Program-made: the position numbers and the translations under genes
Notes under the pieces: model-generated
Told to the model about the DNA's origin: nothing
Seen by the model: the letters and a program-made list of their open reading frames with translations, nothing else
The model's database searches: none
Origin: Gracilaria domingensis
Taxonomy: Eukaryota; Rhodophyta; Florideophyceae; Gracilariales; Gracilariaceae
Assembly (NCBI GenBank): GCA_022539475.1
Contig: VCMS01000026.1
Location: 174,530-238,529, forward strand
Reading direction: 5' to 3'
Length of the DNA stretch: 64,000 bases
Shown here: positions 29,690-40,932 of the stretch, piece after piece
Layout: the number at the start of each line of letters is the position of its first letter
Position numbering within the stretch: position 1 is the stretch's first letter

Positions 29690-31921
29690 TCAAGTAGCAG
29701 CACTACCAACGTCTTCGCCACGCGCTAACCCTTTCGCATCACTCACTAACTCCAGCAATAACTCCAAATTGTTACCTTCGAGCACATCGCCCCCTTCCTC
29801 CATTGCCCTTTCACACAGTTCTCTTGCCCTCGCCGCATCTCGCATCAGACAGTCTGCGTCGTTCAACAAATTCCATTCAGCATTTGTCAAAGTGCGCCCA
29901 TCGCCTCGGTCGATTGACAATTTCAACCTTTTAAACACTGCTTTTGCTCTATCGGCATTATGTAGAAGCCCTTTCGCACCCTTCTGTAACAGTACTGCTG
30001 AATTGTTCATAGCGCGCACATAGCCCCTTATTGCCCTCTCATTCAACTTGCTTGCTCTGGCGGGATCAGATGCGTCATCCAGTAACAAAACAGCCAAATT
30101 GTGCATAGCGCGCACATCGCTTCTTTCTCGGATTGCCCTTTCGTACAACTCTCTTGCTCTGGCTGGATCAGATGGGACCCCTTCCGCACCATTCTGTAAC
30201 ATCACTGCCAAATTATTCATGGCGTCTACATCGCCCCTTTCTTCAACTGCCCTTTCGTACCATTCTTTCGCTCTGGCTGCATCACGCTTCACACCGTCTG
30301 CACCTTTCTCCAACAAACGACCTAAATTCGTCATAGCGCGCACATCGTTTCCTTCTTCAGCGGCCCATTCATACAGTTGTGCGGCTCGCTTTAGATCGGG
30401 TACGACCCCATCTTTCTCATTCTCTAACATTTTCGCTAAAGCTGTTATTAGCGACATAGCTCTTCCCTCTTCAACTAAGCGTTCAAGGATCCTGATCAGG
30501 GTCGCAAATCTCTGCCTTTCTCCTGGGTTCCTTCGTGGTAGAACAGTCAAAGCTTCGCTTCTTCGTGCGCCATACTCAACACAAGTTCTCTTTGCCAACC
30601 ACTCTCTTGCCTTATTGTAATCTTCAGTGACTCCAATTCCCTGTCGATAGCACTTAGCAATTGCTTCAATAGCGGGATTGTAACCTTTGTCGGCCGCGCT
30701 CTGAAGCATTCGAAGCGCAAGCTTTTGATCGGATGGCCTACATGTTAGAAGAAAACGTGCCGCATTGCACTGTTTCTCAAGAAACGAGGCCCAAGAATTG
30801 CGCAAGCTGATGTAGACGAAGTCTGAGGCTTCAAATAAGTCATTTGATTGGTTCAAGGCATTGTTCATAGCGCCTTTCGAATCTACTTGCGAGGATAGTT
30901 GTGACGCGCCTGGTCCGTGGTCGGAAGAAACTTCAACTGGAGCTCCAAAGCGGCGAGTTAATTCAACATCTGTATCTTCTTCCGTGCATGCCCATCGGAT
31001 CGCTTGAAGAAGGATATCGTTTTTGAGCGGGGAGTCGGCTGTACGCTCCTGTGCCACAAAGGGCCAAGGTTTGTAAACTTTCCACCTGCCATCTTCAATC
31101 TTCTTGATAGGAATGAGAAGAAAATGGATACCAGTCACACCGGAAAGATTGTTGAAATCAGTATCATTTTCAGAGACGCGCCCGCAAAGGGCGGAAAACC
31201 AAGAGACTAAAGAAAGAGAAGTGCCTTTCTGACGATTTTGAGAACGCTTTAGGCTGACCGTGGCTGTTATCTTGGTAGTTACGATGGCCATGATATCGCG
31301 GTCACTGTACTTGTTGAGTGAAGGTTCTATGTAAGGAAACAAAAAGTTGAAGATCGCTTCACAATTTTTCCACAACCAGAGACGAAGGTCAGCGCAGTTG
31401 CGAGATTTTCGAATGGATGCCGCAGAGAGCTTTAGACTCGCTGTGTCATTTAATCCCACATTCAGCGCAGTGAGCAAGTGACCAAGTTCAAGGGGAATAC
31501 TGACTCCAGCTTGCATTTTGACGAGCGAGGACATAGTAATGGTGGAAACCTGTTCGCCAACGTGAAAGGAGCTCATGGGCTCTTCATCAGGAGGCTCGGT
31601 GCCTAGCAAATCGTTACAAAGATCATCTAAGAGACCAGGACGAAGACTAAACGGCGAAGAGCTGGATACGCTCGATGCGGCAGGATGATGTTTTCGATAT
31701 TCGAGAATTTGCTTGAGGTTGACGTCGGTGCAATCGGGGCTTTCATGTCGTACTGAAGGGTGAGGAAGAATTCCCACTACGTCAAATACTTCGATATGTC
31801 CGTTTGGGGTAAAGACGGAGTACGCCTTCAGGCGATCGCTTATGGCGATGTGCACGTCCTGAGGCTGGATTGGGACGAGTGGTACTCTAGAGCTGACTTT
31901 CTTAGAAGACGTTTGCCTCAT
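29690..31921 (-). CDS. Sel1-repeat protein, full-length paralogue (copy A)
   Basis: ATG 31921 gives 743 residues. The N-terminal ~80 residues (DVHIAISDRLKAYSVFTPNG, GILPHPSVRHESPDCTDVN) form a module shared with copies at 40.9-42.6 and 44.4-44.7 kb. A lineage-specific middle domain follows. The C-terminal third is a run of TPR-like Sel1 repeats (AADKGYNPAIEAIAKCYRQG, NDVRAMTNLGRLLEKGADGV, GDVDAMNNLAVMLQNGAEGV). Sel1 repeats form protein-binding solenoids, so this is likely an adaptor. Downstream (right) it is followed, as in the second locus, by acyl-CoA oxidase sequence. No signal peptide is evident. Confidence 0.8.
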   Translation of the reverse strand: MRQTSSKKVSSRVPLVPIQPQDVHIAISDRLKAYSVFTPNGHIEVFDVVGILPHPSVRHESPDCTDVNLKQILEYRKHHPAASSVSSSSPFSLRPGLLDDLCNDLLGTEPPDEEPMSSFHVGEQVSTITMSSLVKMQAGVSIPLELGHLLTALNVGLNDTASLKLSAASIRKSRNCADLRLWLWKNCEAIFNFLFPYIEPSLNKYSDRDIMAIVTTKITATVSLKRSQNRQKGTSLSLVSWFSALCGRVSENDTDFNNLSGVTGIHFLLIPIKKIEDGRWKVYKPWPFVAQERTADSPLKNDILLQAIRWACTEEDTDVELTRRFGAPVEVSSDHGPGASQLSSQVDSKGAMNNALNQSNDLFEASDFVYISLRNSWASFLEKQCNAARFLLTCRPSDQKLALRMLQSAADKGYNPAIEAIAKCYRQGIGVTEDYNKAREWLAKRTCVEYGARRSEALTVLPRRNPGERQRFATLIRILERLVEEGRAMSLITALAKMLENEKDGVVPDLKRAAQLYEWAAEEGNDVRAMTNLGRLLEKGADGVKRDAARAKEWYERAVEERGDVDAMNNLAVMLQNGAEGVPSDPARARELYERAIRERSDVRAMHNLAVLLLDDASDPARASKLNERAIRGYVRAMNNSAVLLQKGAKGLLHNADRAKAVFKRLKLSIDRGDGRTLTNAEWNLLNDADCLMRDAARARELCERAMEEGGDVLEGNNLELLLELVSDAKGLARGEDVGSAAT

Positions 31922-32569
31922 GTCGAGCAGTATATGATTCAGAATAGCTGCTGAGCATTCGGAGGCCCGCAGCAACGCGCCGTCGTTCAGAACTGGCCAC
32001 CACCATCTTCCATTCGGGCGCTGACATGGAGTAATTTCGGATCCTCTACGTATAGCTGTTCGACTACCTGGTTAAACCCGCTGGGGAGGGGCCAGCCTTC
32101 TATCCTTGTAGCCCTGAGTCGTCATTTGCGTGTAACACTATTTGCCACTGTGATCCGTGTTTTGAGTCCGTCACCGTCATCCAAGGCACTTCCCTCCTAC
32201 AGTATGATCCCCCTACAAAGTTCATCAAAGTGTGATCGAAAAGTACAACGCAAGTACCCAGGGGTAAGGCTGTCCTTCCTTATGGGTCGTATATTCCATT
32301 CAATTTGAACACGAAGGTTGCGGGCGACCCTACTATCTGTCAAGTCAGCCCTCGTTATACTTGGTTAGAAGGTTGAGCTCAAGGGCTTCAAGAGTACGAA
32401 ATGTGGTTATCCTGAATAAGACCATTGAAAGTGTTCGTGGACGCTGGTGCTCAATTGCAACAAATTGTGAGCCGTGCGAACCGATGGCGGAACCCCGTCT
32501 CGCCATCGCCGGTGCGCTCTCCTTTATTGCAGCTTTATTGGTGTAGTGCGCTGCGTGGTGTGTAGGTGG

Positions 32570-33690
32570 TCCACGCGTGCCAACCCAAATCACGGAGAAG
32601 GCTGCGCAGTGTTTGCGTTAGCGCTGTGTTTGGCTTGGTGGTCACCATCGTCACCGATAAAGGACCTTCAGCCTTGATTTTGAGTAGTAATGGACATACA
32701 TAGTCGCTAACAATAGGGGCAAGGAGGCGCGCAGGAATCCCGGCGCCTTCAGCAAGCTGTGTCGCGATTGCAGTTACGCAGTCGCACAGAAGATCAATCT
32801 GCGTACGGCAACAGTAGCGTCCCTCTGGGATATACATCCGAAACGCAAGAAATCTGCATTCTTATCGTCTTATCGTCTCAGCCCCCCAAAGCTGTCCACA
32901 TAATTGCAGAGCATCGGCAGGCACGGGCGATGGATACGGCCTGTATCCATCGCCCGTGCCTTCTTCAAGTGAGTAAGATGAGCGTCATATATTACTCGAC
33001 ACATATGTGCTCTTGCAGCGCTTTCAGCCTGCTGTAAATAGTCGTTCCACGCGTGCAGGCGGGTCCTCTTCAGGTCCTCATTGCCCTCGCATATTCTGTT
33101 CCCAACCGGTGCAACTGCTTCTTCTCAAGTCTCCAGAGTATCGCTTGGAAGAATGCGGGGTCTAGCTTAGAGGAAGACCCAGAACTGGAGGGCTTTGTTT
33201 AAAGCAGACAAACCTGATTTGCAATCGTATCTAGGTTTGTTTCGTGCTGCTCTGCCAAACTGCCAGAAGAGTCTTTCCAACCTGCTGCATCATCACGTTA
33301 TTCGCGCTTTCAAAGGTCAGCATTACATCTCGATCGCCCTTCATGGGTGCGATCCAATTGTCTGACTTGTAGCCTTGTCCGCCACATGCCTCTCTCGCGG
33401 ATTGGCATGAATCATGTAAACAAGGCCTTGTACCCAGCTGAGGCGATAGGTATAGGCGTTTGCTTAGAAACTTCGACATCGTCTACAGCGTGATACCACG
33501 CGTTTGTCAAGTCTCTGGCACATAAGGCATCAGCATCTGATGCAGCGAGCGGAATCATATGCTGCCTTTTCTGGCGTGAAAAGAATAACAGTGGAACTTC
33601 TTCAGCATCTTCCGATGGCGCAAACGCGCGTCGCACAAATGAGTATCGAATCGCGATTAACAGACCAAGGAAAGCGCCTTACGTAGTGAG
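32570..33690 (-). pseudogene. Acyl-CoA oxidase pseudogene, C-terminal half
   Basis: The stretch aligns by eye to the distal half of the intact gene at 45.2-47.1 kb. It runs from the RRAFAPSED block through [17 protein letters not shown] and [14 protein letters not shown] to [19 protein letters not shown]. It is broken by several frame changes and stops. The E-G-V-N catalytic region reads [11 protein letters not shown]. The N-terminal half, with the FAD-binding part, is absent beyond ~33690. A perfect 18-bp-stem hairpin (32920-32960) interrupts it where the intact gene has ordinary sequence. It is part of a segmental duplication with the Sel1 gene. Confidence 0.88.
32920..32960. repeat. Perfect hairpin created inside the acyl-CoA oxidase pseudogene
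   Basis: ggcacgggcgatggatac (32920-32937) pairs with gtatccatcgcccgtgcc (32943-32960) around a 5-base loop. The intact paralogue near 45437 has only the right arm, preceded by ggcagtggct. The left arm is therefore a new inverted copy of the right arm. Confidence 0.92.
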
Positions 33691-34471
33691 CCTGTCTTCC
33701 TTTTGAAAGCACAACGGCTCTAAGGTCAGATCTCCAACGGAAGCCAACATCTTTTCTGGTCAACGGAGGCGGAGGGCTCCATTTTCCGCGCACGTTGTTC
33801 TTCTCTGGCCCGGGCAAAAAACCCAGGTTCAGTTTGTGCTCTTCCACTGCACATTTCCTGCCCATAACGTCACTTTGCATTCGGCCAATGAATCACAAGA
33901 CGAGGATGTCTCCACGATGAGCTTGTGCTTTGGACAATTAGATGCCGACTGTCGGATTCTTAGAAGCGGGTTTGAGTTCTTGCAACAGACACATCTTACG
34001 AGGTAGATTGGTAAAGACAACTTCCTCCGCGAACAGTTGTCAAAGTTCTAGCTGGACGTTTGTGTTGGGGAATGGTCAGTGAAGCCGTCTCAATCGCTAG
34101 CCAGATCGCCGATGACTCATCGGCGATGAGGAGGTTTAGCATGTCCATGTCGGACCTATGTAGTTAAAGAAATTCGCATGATTGCGAACGGATACGATTA
34201 AGCCATTCCGTGCCGTTGTCATTCGTTTGGCAGAAGTAGGGGCACTTACAAAACAGTTCTACCGTGAATGAAGACGAGAAGCCGGCACAGCACTATCGTC
34301 GGGATTGTTAGATGCTGAGGAAACTAAGTGGCAGCCAACAGAGCGGACGCATTAGGGAAGAAAATCTATGAGGTACAGGCTGTACCTCATTGATTTTCTT
34401 GTGCCGTACTGCAATCCACAGAGAGGGAGTGATGCCTCGGATCAATCAAACATTGCTTTACATGCTTTTGT
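33691..34471. other. Intergenic region with two palindromes
   Basis: No gene is recognised. A 21-base palindrome (34106-34126, tcgccgatga / tcatcggcga) and a hairpin at 34360-34398 (19-base arms with one mismatch) lie here. Confidence 0.5.
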
Positions 34472-34906
34472 TTACTTCCTTAACGGCAGTATACTGTTGC
34501 GAAGCTCAATGATCTTTTCTTCACGCCTGGCTATTTCCTTACGCAGAGACTTTCGCTGATGTTCGAGCTCCGCGACCCGCTTTTGCAAAGAAATCGGGTC
34601 GAATTGTTTCGTGCTCTCAACCTCCTCCCGAAGCTTGTCCACCTCTTGCTTTAGGATGCCCTCCGTCCAAGCTTTTCTCTCCAGCAACGCCTCCAACTTG
34701 TCGCTCCACTCTCGATCCCTGTCCTCCAATTTCTTCTCCGCTTCTTGAACTGAGTCATTGAACTGAAGCTTGAGAGTTGACATCTTTCCCTCCATATCTT
34801 TCAACTCTTCCTCAAGTTTATTCACCCGAGCTCCTTGTTTTCCGGCATTCCTGCACGTTGTACCCGCCACGCCGACCAGGGTAAGGTTGATCAAAAGTCC
34901 AATCAT
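34472..34906 (-). CDS. Membrane-anchored coiled-coil protein, unknown function
   Basis: ATG 34906 gives 144 residues. A short hydrophobic N-terminal segment (MIGLLINLTLVGVAGTTC) could be a signal anchor. The remainder is almost entirely heptad-patterned coiled coil (VNKLEEELKDMEGKMSTLKL, LQKRVAELEHQRKSLRKEIA). It ends a few residues after the coil. The layout suggests a small tethering protein on a membrane. No family is recognised. The single ATG-started frame and its consistent coil pattern support it as a real gene. Confidence 0.6.
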   Translation of the reverse strand: MIGLLINLTLVGVAGTTCRNAGKQGARVNKLEEELKDMEGKMSTLKLQFNDSVQEAEKKLEDRDREWSDKLEALLERKAWTEGILKQEVDKLREEVESTKQFDPISLQKRVAELEHQRKSLRKEIARREEKIIELRNSILPLRK

Positions 34907-35063
34907 GTCTGAGCGAGAGATTGTGGAATTAAGGGAAACTGTTGTTGCAGTTGAACTTGCGGTGATGCTTGAATGATCACTTGTGTGCGAACATGTCGCA
35001 TTTTATATTAAACTCTCGAGAATCGTTTTGGGATGAATGCAATGTGCGTGTAGCTCAATTTCA

Positions 35064-35493
35064 TCAATGATTTACTTTCTCGTGAGGAGCGAGGGGGAAT
35101 ACAATCTCCTCTTTCTTCTTCAGTGGGATGGCATCCACAAACAGAACGATGCTTCCTTGTGAGCATCCGGCTGAGATTCCCACAAACGGGCTCACACTCT
35201 TTTGTGGTTGTGGTATTAATTGCGATACGTTGCACAACACGCTGTAATCCACATCTGAGTTCATTCTTTCAGAAGAAACAGGTCCTTCCATTCTATCTCT
35301 AACGATGATACCGATACCGTCGGTACATGTGTTCTGGATGCATCTCGTTTTGTTCCGCAAGCTCCGAAAAGTTTCTGGGGCCGGGACTAATTGTATCCAC
35401 ACGGAAACTGATCGAGGGAACAAGAAGTGCTGTAGTATCTCCAACGGATTCCGAATGGTTGGTTCGCTGGCAATTGAATCCTTTCTTCTGCAT
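35064..35493 (-). CDS. Possible gene fragment(s), unknown
   Basis: Two overlapping minus-strand frames have protein-like composition. One reads TALLVPSISFRVDTISPGPR and the other, to 35064, reads PQPQKSVSPFVGISAGCSQG and VLFVDAIPLKKKEEIVFPL. They may be exons of one gene joined by an intron or a frame change, but no splice pair was settled. No family is recognised. Confidence 0.25.
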
Positions 35494-35499
35494 CGTTTT

Positions 35500-36864
35500 A
35501 GGCCAATGAGTATAAGGCGTTACTGACTTCTACTTCGGGTAGAAGGATAGCAGTGAGAGTGTTTTCATTGGCACAAGCTTGAATTGCTAGAAATGCAGAA
35601 TGAATTTCAAATGGTGCTCTGAACCTTTTCTTAATCAACGGTTAAGACCGGGCATGGCATATTGAATAATAATTGCAAAATCTGCAGCCCGTGAATTTGA
35701 AGGCGTTCAATGGTGGATGAACCACGATCTGGGACGTCCCACCCCACTATGGTAACCAACCAGTCAGACTGGTACTAACATCATGCGGTGGTAAGAGGGC
35801 TAACTACAACATGTATTGTGACTTGCCAAAAACCCAAGAAATGTACTTGAGGCGCTTACCAGGTTCAAACGGTAATATCCATATACCAAAGGTAAGGATG
35901 TACATTCATTAATTACGTCATATAGTTCTGTTCCCATTGGAAACAGAACTATTTAGCGTCACTAATAAAAATGAATAGAACGTGCCAAATGCTGATGACC
36001 TGGTCAGCGTGAATTCACGTACGTGAATTTGAATGGTAATAATATCCGTCATTTTTGAACTTGCGGTCTTTGAGCCGATACATGAGATATCACAGGAGTC
36101 CATTCTTCGCAAGATGAAAACGTATTGAGATCATCCAAGAATTTCGCACTCCCGCACTTTTAACCAGGCCCGTACATATAACTGAATAGAAAATTCAACT
36201 CAACAGGTCTTGCAGTATGTCTTATTGCACAAATTCAACTAACCACATATCTCGAACTCCGCGATCAGGATATCGACTCGATGGAGTGATGTTTCAGTTC
36301 TAACAAATTCTACCGTTCAAAGGCGTCGCCGAGTCCGTGAATAGAGTCTGTTACAGTAGTACGAAAAGTTCTTGAAGCTCCCATATTGGACCGAGACCTT
36401 CTACTCCTCTCGTCCCTGTGAAGCACACCAACTGGAACTATTGCTGTTGGCGTTGTTACATGCAGGATGTCATAAAGCTGGTTACATGATGCATTAGTTC
36501 GGGTTAGGCTGAGAGACCTAGAGGTTATGTCTGTGAAGTTCTTTGGAGGTTAAATATGTGACATTGGATAGCTGAATTGTTGCAAGGGGCGGCAAGTGTT
36601 TTTTTTTTCTTTTATTGAGAGAGCGACTGTCACAATCTGAACAGGAACGGTTACATGCGATGTTATCGCAACGATGCCTCTGAAAAGGGGGCGATCAGAA
36701 TTGATCGCCCACTTTCTCGGGCGACAATAGAGTTTTACTAAAATAATGTCTGCGACAATGAGCTTGCTTTTATCGTTTTGGAATTATTGACGGAGTGTAA
36801 ATTCAAAGCAGAAGTTGCTATGACTGAAGCGAGCAAAACATCGATCGCCATCTCCGTGGCCGCC
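35500..36864. other. Non-coding stretch
   Basis: No gene is seen. There is a hairpin at 35922-35952 and a T-rich tract near 36598-36615. A GC-rich 9-bp hairpin at 36689-36710 lies ~150 bases past the stop of the neighbouring minus-strand gene and could help transcript 3'-end formation. Confidence 0.5.
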
Positions 36865-38151
36865 TTAATAACCGCCGTTACTATCATCGCCGTCAGAACC
36901 ATCGCCGCCATAATCACCGCCGCCATAATCACCGCCGTCAGAATCATACCCATCTTCAAAGTTGAATCCGGAGCTGTTTCTACCGTTCCCATTGGATGAT
37001 TCGAATACAGCAAACGTAGCACTTGTAATAGCGGCCGTAAATAAGGTGACAAAGTTCCAACCGACATCAGGAGAGCTGAAAACGTTGTCGAAAAAGGTAT
37101 CTATAAAGTCATGATTTCCCTCACCGTCGAGACTGACATAATCATCTTCAACACCTTCCGCCTCAGATTGGATTCTGTTATCTGGGGTATCATCGGTAGG
37201 GGGCTCACGCGGTTGTGGAAACAGTTGATGGGGTTCATCTAAACGTGGTCTGCTTGATTTGGCTTTTTTGCGTTGAATACCTGAATCTGATCTGAATCCT
37301 ATCTCCACACCTTTGAAGCGCCTCGAATATTTCCACAGCTCAATATAGAAAAGAGTTTGGGTTCCAATGGCATCAAGCACTTGAATCGCCGAGGTTACCT
37401 TTTTGGCAGTCGAAGAATCTTTGTTAGTGACCTCACCGACTATGATATATGCACCCATCATTAAACCGTAAAGTAGGAATGAACGCCCAACAGTTGCTGG
37501 ATGACAGCATAGAAATATGAAAGACAGTGCTGACGCGGCGACTACTAATGAAGATGGGTTAGACAGCTCAATATCAAAAGGATTCTTTCTACGAGCACCG
37601 AAGAAAGCGACAATTACAATGCTGGAAACAATTGACAAAAACTGCACAAACGTTCCAAATTTGCCTGCTATCGTATCCGTTCGTTTCGACCTTCCAGTTC
37701 CAGATTTGACTGCCATCGCATTGCTTCGTTTTGACCTTCGAATCATACGGAATATAACCGTTACTTCCACGATAGTCGCCGAAAAGTGCTGGAAGGCAAT
37801 AAGAAGTATGGCCACGATAAAATCCATGCTCTCTGTGACACTCTTCATATCAAATCCTTCTACTTTTTTTTGAAACAAGGTGAGGAGCACGGAAGCGCCA
37901 GTCGCGCCCAAAATCGCAAGTAAGATGAGAAACGAAGAGAAAATATTGACAAACCTGTCATACTTGCCTACCAGAATGTTAGCCACCACAATAACGGTAT
38001 TGAGAACGAAAATGGCAGACGACAAGCCGAGAATGATATATTCCGCTGTTGCGCTGGACCCATCCATTTGAAGAGCATCCCTTTCCTCAATACCTCCAAT
38101 TTGGCAGAACAAGATGGATACTTTGACGACTTCGAATCGTTGCGAGCGCAT
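36865..38151 (-). CDS. Polytopic membrane protein with Gly/Asp-rich tail, unknown function
   Basis: The longest ATG start is 38151; a second in-frame ATG at 38067 is equally plausible. About seven hydrophobic segments are seen, starting EYIILGLSSAIFVLNTVIVV and FVNIFSSFLILLAILGATGA. A basic loop lies between two of them (RSKRSNAMAVKSGTGRSKRT). The polar region after them ends in a short repeat tail of Gly, Asp and Tyr (YDSDGGDYGGGDYGG). The tail is encoded by a reiterated acc-gcc-gcc pattern and is likely to vary in length. No family is recognised. A TGAGTCA palindrome lies just upstream. Confidence 0.65.
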   Translation of the reverse strand: MRSQRFEVVKVSILFCQIGGIEERDALQMDGSSATAEYIILGLSSAIFVLNTVIVVANILVGKYDRFVNIFSSFLILLAILGATGASVLLTLFQKKVEGFDMKSVTESMDFIVAILLIAFQHFSATIVEVTVIFRMIRRSKRSNAMAVKSGTGRSKRTDTIAGKFGTFVQFLSIVSSIVIVAFFGARRKNPFDIELSNPSSLVVAASALSFIFLCCHPATVGRSFLLYGLMMGAYIIVGEVTNKDSSTAKKVTSAIQVLDAIGTQTLFYIELWKYSRRFKGVEIGFRSDSGIQRKKAKSSRPRLDEPHQLFPQPREPPTDDTPDNRIQSEAEGVEDDYVSLDGEGNHDFIDTFFDNVFSSPDVGWNFVTLFTAAITSATFAVFESSNGNGRNSSGFNFEDGYDSDGGDYGGGDYGGDGSDGDDSNGGY

Positions 38152-38207
38152 TATAATTCCGCAAGCTGCTACCGTACTTTTGTACGTTGATGATTGTCCC
38201 GTGTGAG

Positions 38208-38226
38208 TGTGAGTCACCGTGACTCA
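38208..38226. promoter_or_regulatory. Perfect palindrome TGAGTCA-N3-TGACTCA upstream of the membrane protein gene
   Basis: Two inverted TGAGTCA heptamers separated by ccg lie ~60 bases upstream of the longest ATG. TGAGTCA is the classic AP-1/GCN4-type bZIP half-site pair in other eukaryotes. Regulatory use here is inference from sequence and position only. Confidence 0.4.
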
Positions 38227-38229
38227 TCC

Positions 38230-40025
38230 AATGTGACTGCTATTTAGTTCCGGCATTCCACAAAGAGCATCTTGCTGAATTATCTCCGGATTGTTGTACT
38301 GTTGTCCAGTGGCCAAGTCTGCCATTATGGACAGATTCTATAAAGAATTCTTGTTGACAATACTGGAATGGCCCATCAAATGGGTAAAGAAACGCAGGTA
38401 CAGGTTCGCAACGTCCCTTATAGAAAGATATATGGGAAAAGAAAGGCAACGGCCTGAGAGCATTGTTCGACCTTAGCCGAATATTAAGTTTATTTTGTAC
38501 CATCGTCGGTCACACGACCGGAGGGCACGATGATTGTATAATCAACTGGTTACAACTCAAGAGCTTTGTCTGTACCAGTCTAATGAAAAAACGGCCAAAG
38601 CAGAAGTACTTGTTAAATACAAGGCGGGACTTCGGCATTTCTGGTTCGCCCAGACAAGCATGTAGATCCATTGGATGTACTGGAGATATACTGGAGATGT
38701 ACAGTAGATTTTCTGGATATGCACGTGACAAACGTAATAGATTTTCGAGGACACAAAGAAGTTGATTTATTTGAGGATTGGATCAGCGATGAAGCGCAAG
38801 ATGCTCTACAGCTCTTCACCTCGTGAGACTGACACGCAATTGTCGTTCACCGACAAGCCGTGTGGACAGGCGTAGAGCATCGGTAGCGTCTTCATCCTGA
38901 TTTTTGATTACCCACCATCTCACCCCAGGAGATCAGCATTTCTCCCATAGAAAAATGCTGTTTTGCACTGAGCCATGCTCTTGTGCGTGGTGTGCGAGCC
39001 TCATTGGCTTTCAGCTCCCCCCATTACCAAACAATAAACATCTTACGCGACCAAGCGTGAAAATGACGAAGATAAGATGTTTTAAAATATTCTTGTCCCA
39101 TCTATTTATCCATTTTGGATATCCGTTACACAGTGTCCCCTCTGTACGATAATGACGCGCGTTGGACATCCTAGTGAGGTGGACGTGCGATGCATAGCAA
39201 AGTCGGTTGTTTTTCTCTATTTATCCAGAGCTGAAGCAAATGAGTTTTTCCAACAGAGCTCATGCAGGGGCAACCTTGTATGTGATCGCGTAGCAGCAGA
39301 TAGATCTTTACATTTGGGACAAGAAACCGTTTGTCACCGAATAAGCTCGTCCGTTGCAATACTTGCGCCCGCAATTATCGCACAAAAACGGGGCTGCATG
39401 GGCGGCATAGTACTGTATGGGAGTTTGACCGTTCTTAACAAGGCGTTTTTTTGAACTGCAAACCTTTTTGTAGTGCATTCAAACTCCGACCCTACTCGTC
39501 TTCGAAGGAACGCCGCGAGAGCGGAGCTGCAGTGGCGTTGGTGATGCTTCTTTATGGCTTGCGGCAAGGCGTGGGTAAGTGACAGTCCGGATCGCTGGCC
39601 AGGAAAACTAATGTTGATAAACTAGTGGCCAGCTTCATTCCCGAGAAGTGTTATTTTGCATTCCTTGAAATGCAAAAGAACCATTGGTACCATAGATATA
39701 GTGCAGATATCATGAAATGTCTGATTTGTCTAGCACTGACGGCTATCGTACTACCCTTGATCATTGTCTCCAATGGCCCTTAGCTGTGTTACCTGAGACG
39801 TGTTAAGCAGCACTCTTTGCGGCAACCTCAGTGCTTTCTGGATCCAGAACGACCGACTTAACATGAAACCGTAACGGACGAGCCGCCGTTGAGTGGGATC
39901 CTGGATGGTACTGCGGAACAGTGTACTAATGTGAGGAACAAACAAGTAATGAAATAGTACACCGTTTCGTCAAGCGCAGACAAAAGCGACCATCCTAATG
40001 GATACATTACCACGACGGCTTTGAA
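38230..40025. other. Region without a recognised gene
   Basis: Several short open frames exist on both strands but none has recognisable features. The final ~70 bases precede the LINE RNase H frame. Confidence 0.45.
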
Positions 40026-40874
40026 ATGGCATACGAACTGAGCGCGGACGGCAAAAAAGTAACCGACGATGAAGGCGATGAACTCGAAATACGACTCTTG
40101 ATCCCCAAAAATGTGGGAGCAGCGGCATATGAAATTTGGTGCGCAGATGGAACGCTAAGAAACGAAGGCGTCCTTCCCGGAGGGGTTAACGTCTGCTCTT
40201 ACACGACCGAAGTTCTCGCGATGCTGGCAGCTCTGAAAGATATTCTCCCACAGTTCAAAGGAATAATAAAAATCTTCTCAGACTCACAATCACTTATCCT
40301 CGCATTGCAGGGAAGCTTGAGAAAGCAACCGCACTGTGTACAGCAACTTGCTCATGCGCTACACGCGCTAAACTCTCGTTGCACAGTATATATATTCTGG
40401 ATCCCTGGCCACTGCGGTGTTCTACGAAACGAACGTGTGGACTCTTTGACCAAATCGGGACTTGACCTGCAATTGAGTAAGCAGATTGCGGTGAAAATAG
40501 ACTTCTTAGACGCGAAAGCCCAGCTTGTGACAAGATCGAAATCCAAACCTCTTCTCACGAATTGGCCTGAATCGCCGAAGAACGGAGCCTGTATGCGAAA
40601 AGCGGAGGTCACATTGGCACAGTTCTATACCGGACACGTTCCATCGTTACATCCCGTAGCATCCTACCTTAACGGAAAGATTGAACGGTGCGCATGTCGC
40701 ACAAACGTCAAACGGGACGCAGAACATGTAGTGCTGCGCTGTCCGCTGACAAACGCTTCACGTCGAGAAACAATATCCTCAACAGCTGTAAGGCAAAATC
40801 TTAGCCTCCCCGAGCTGATTAGACAATATCCGCAAAGAATGTTGGCCTTCTTAAAGAGAGAAAACTTCCTGTAG
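40026..40874 (+). pseudogene. LINE-type RNase H domain with C-terminal zinc motif, 5'-truncated element
   Basis: ATG 40026 opens 282 residues. RNase H features are YTTEVLAMLAALKD (second acidic residue), KIFSDSQSLILALQ (third) and WIPGHCGVLRNERVDSLTK (His and final Asp). These are typical of the RNase H found at the end of non-LTR retrotransposon ORF2. The first acidic position is not clear. A Cys/His motif (CACRT...AEHVVLRCPL) follows, as in Jockey/I-type elements. No reverse transcriptase lies upstream, so this looks like a 5'-truncated insertion. The gaagaagaag run just after the stop is a plausible LINE 3' tail. A domesticated gene cannot be excluded, since the frame is intact. Confidence 0.75.
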
Positions 40875-40932
40875 AAGTTTTACTACAACTTAGGAATTAG
40901 AGCTTGTTGTCCACATTAAAGAAGAAGAAGAC

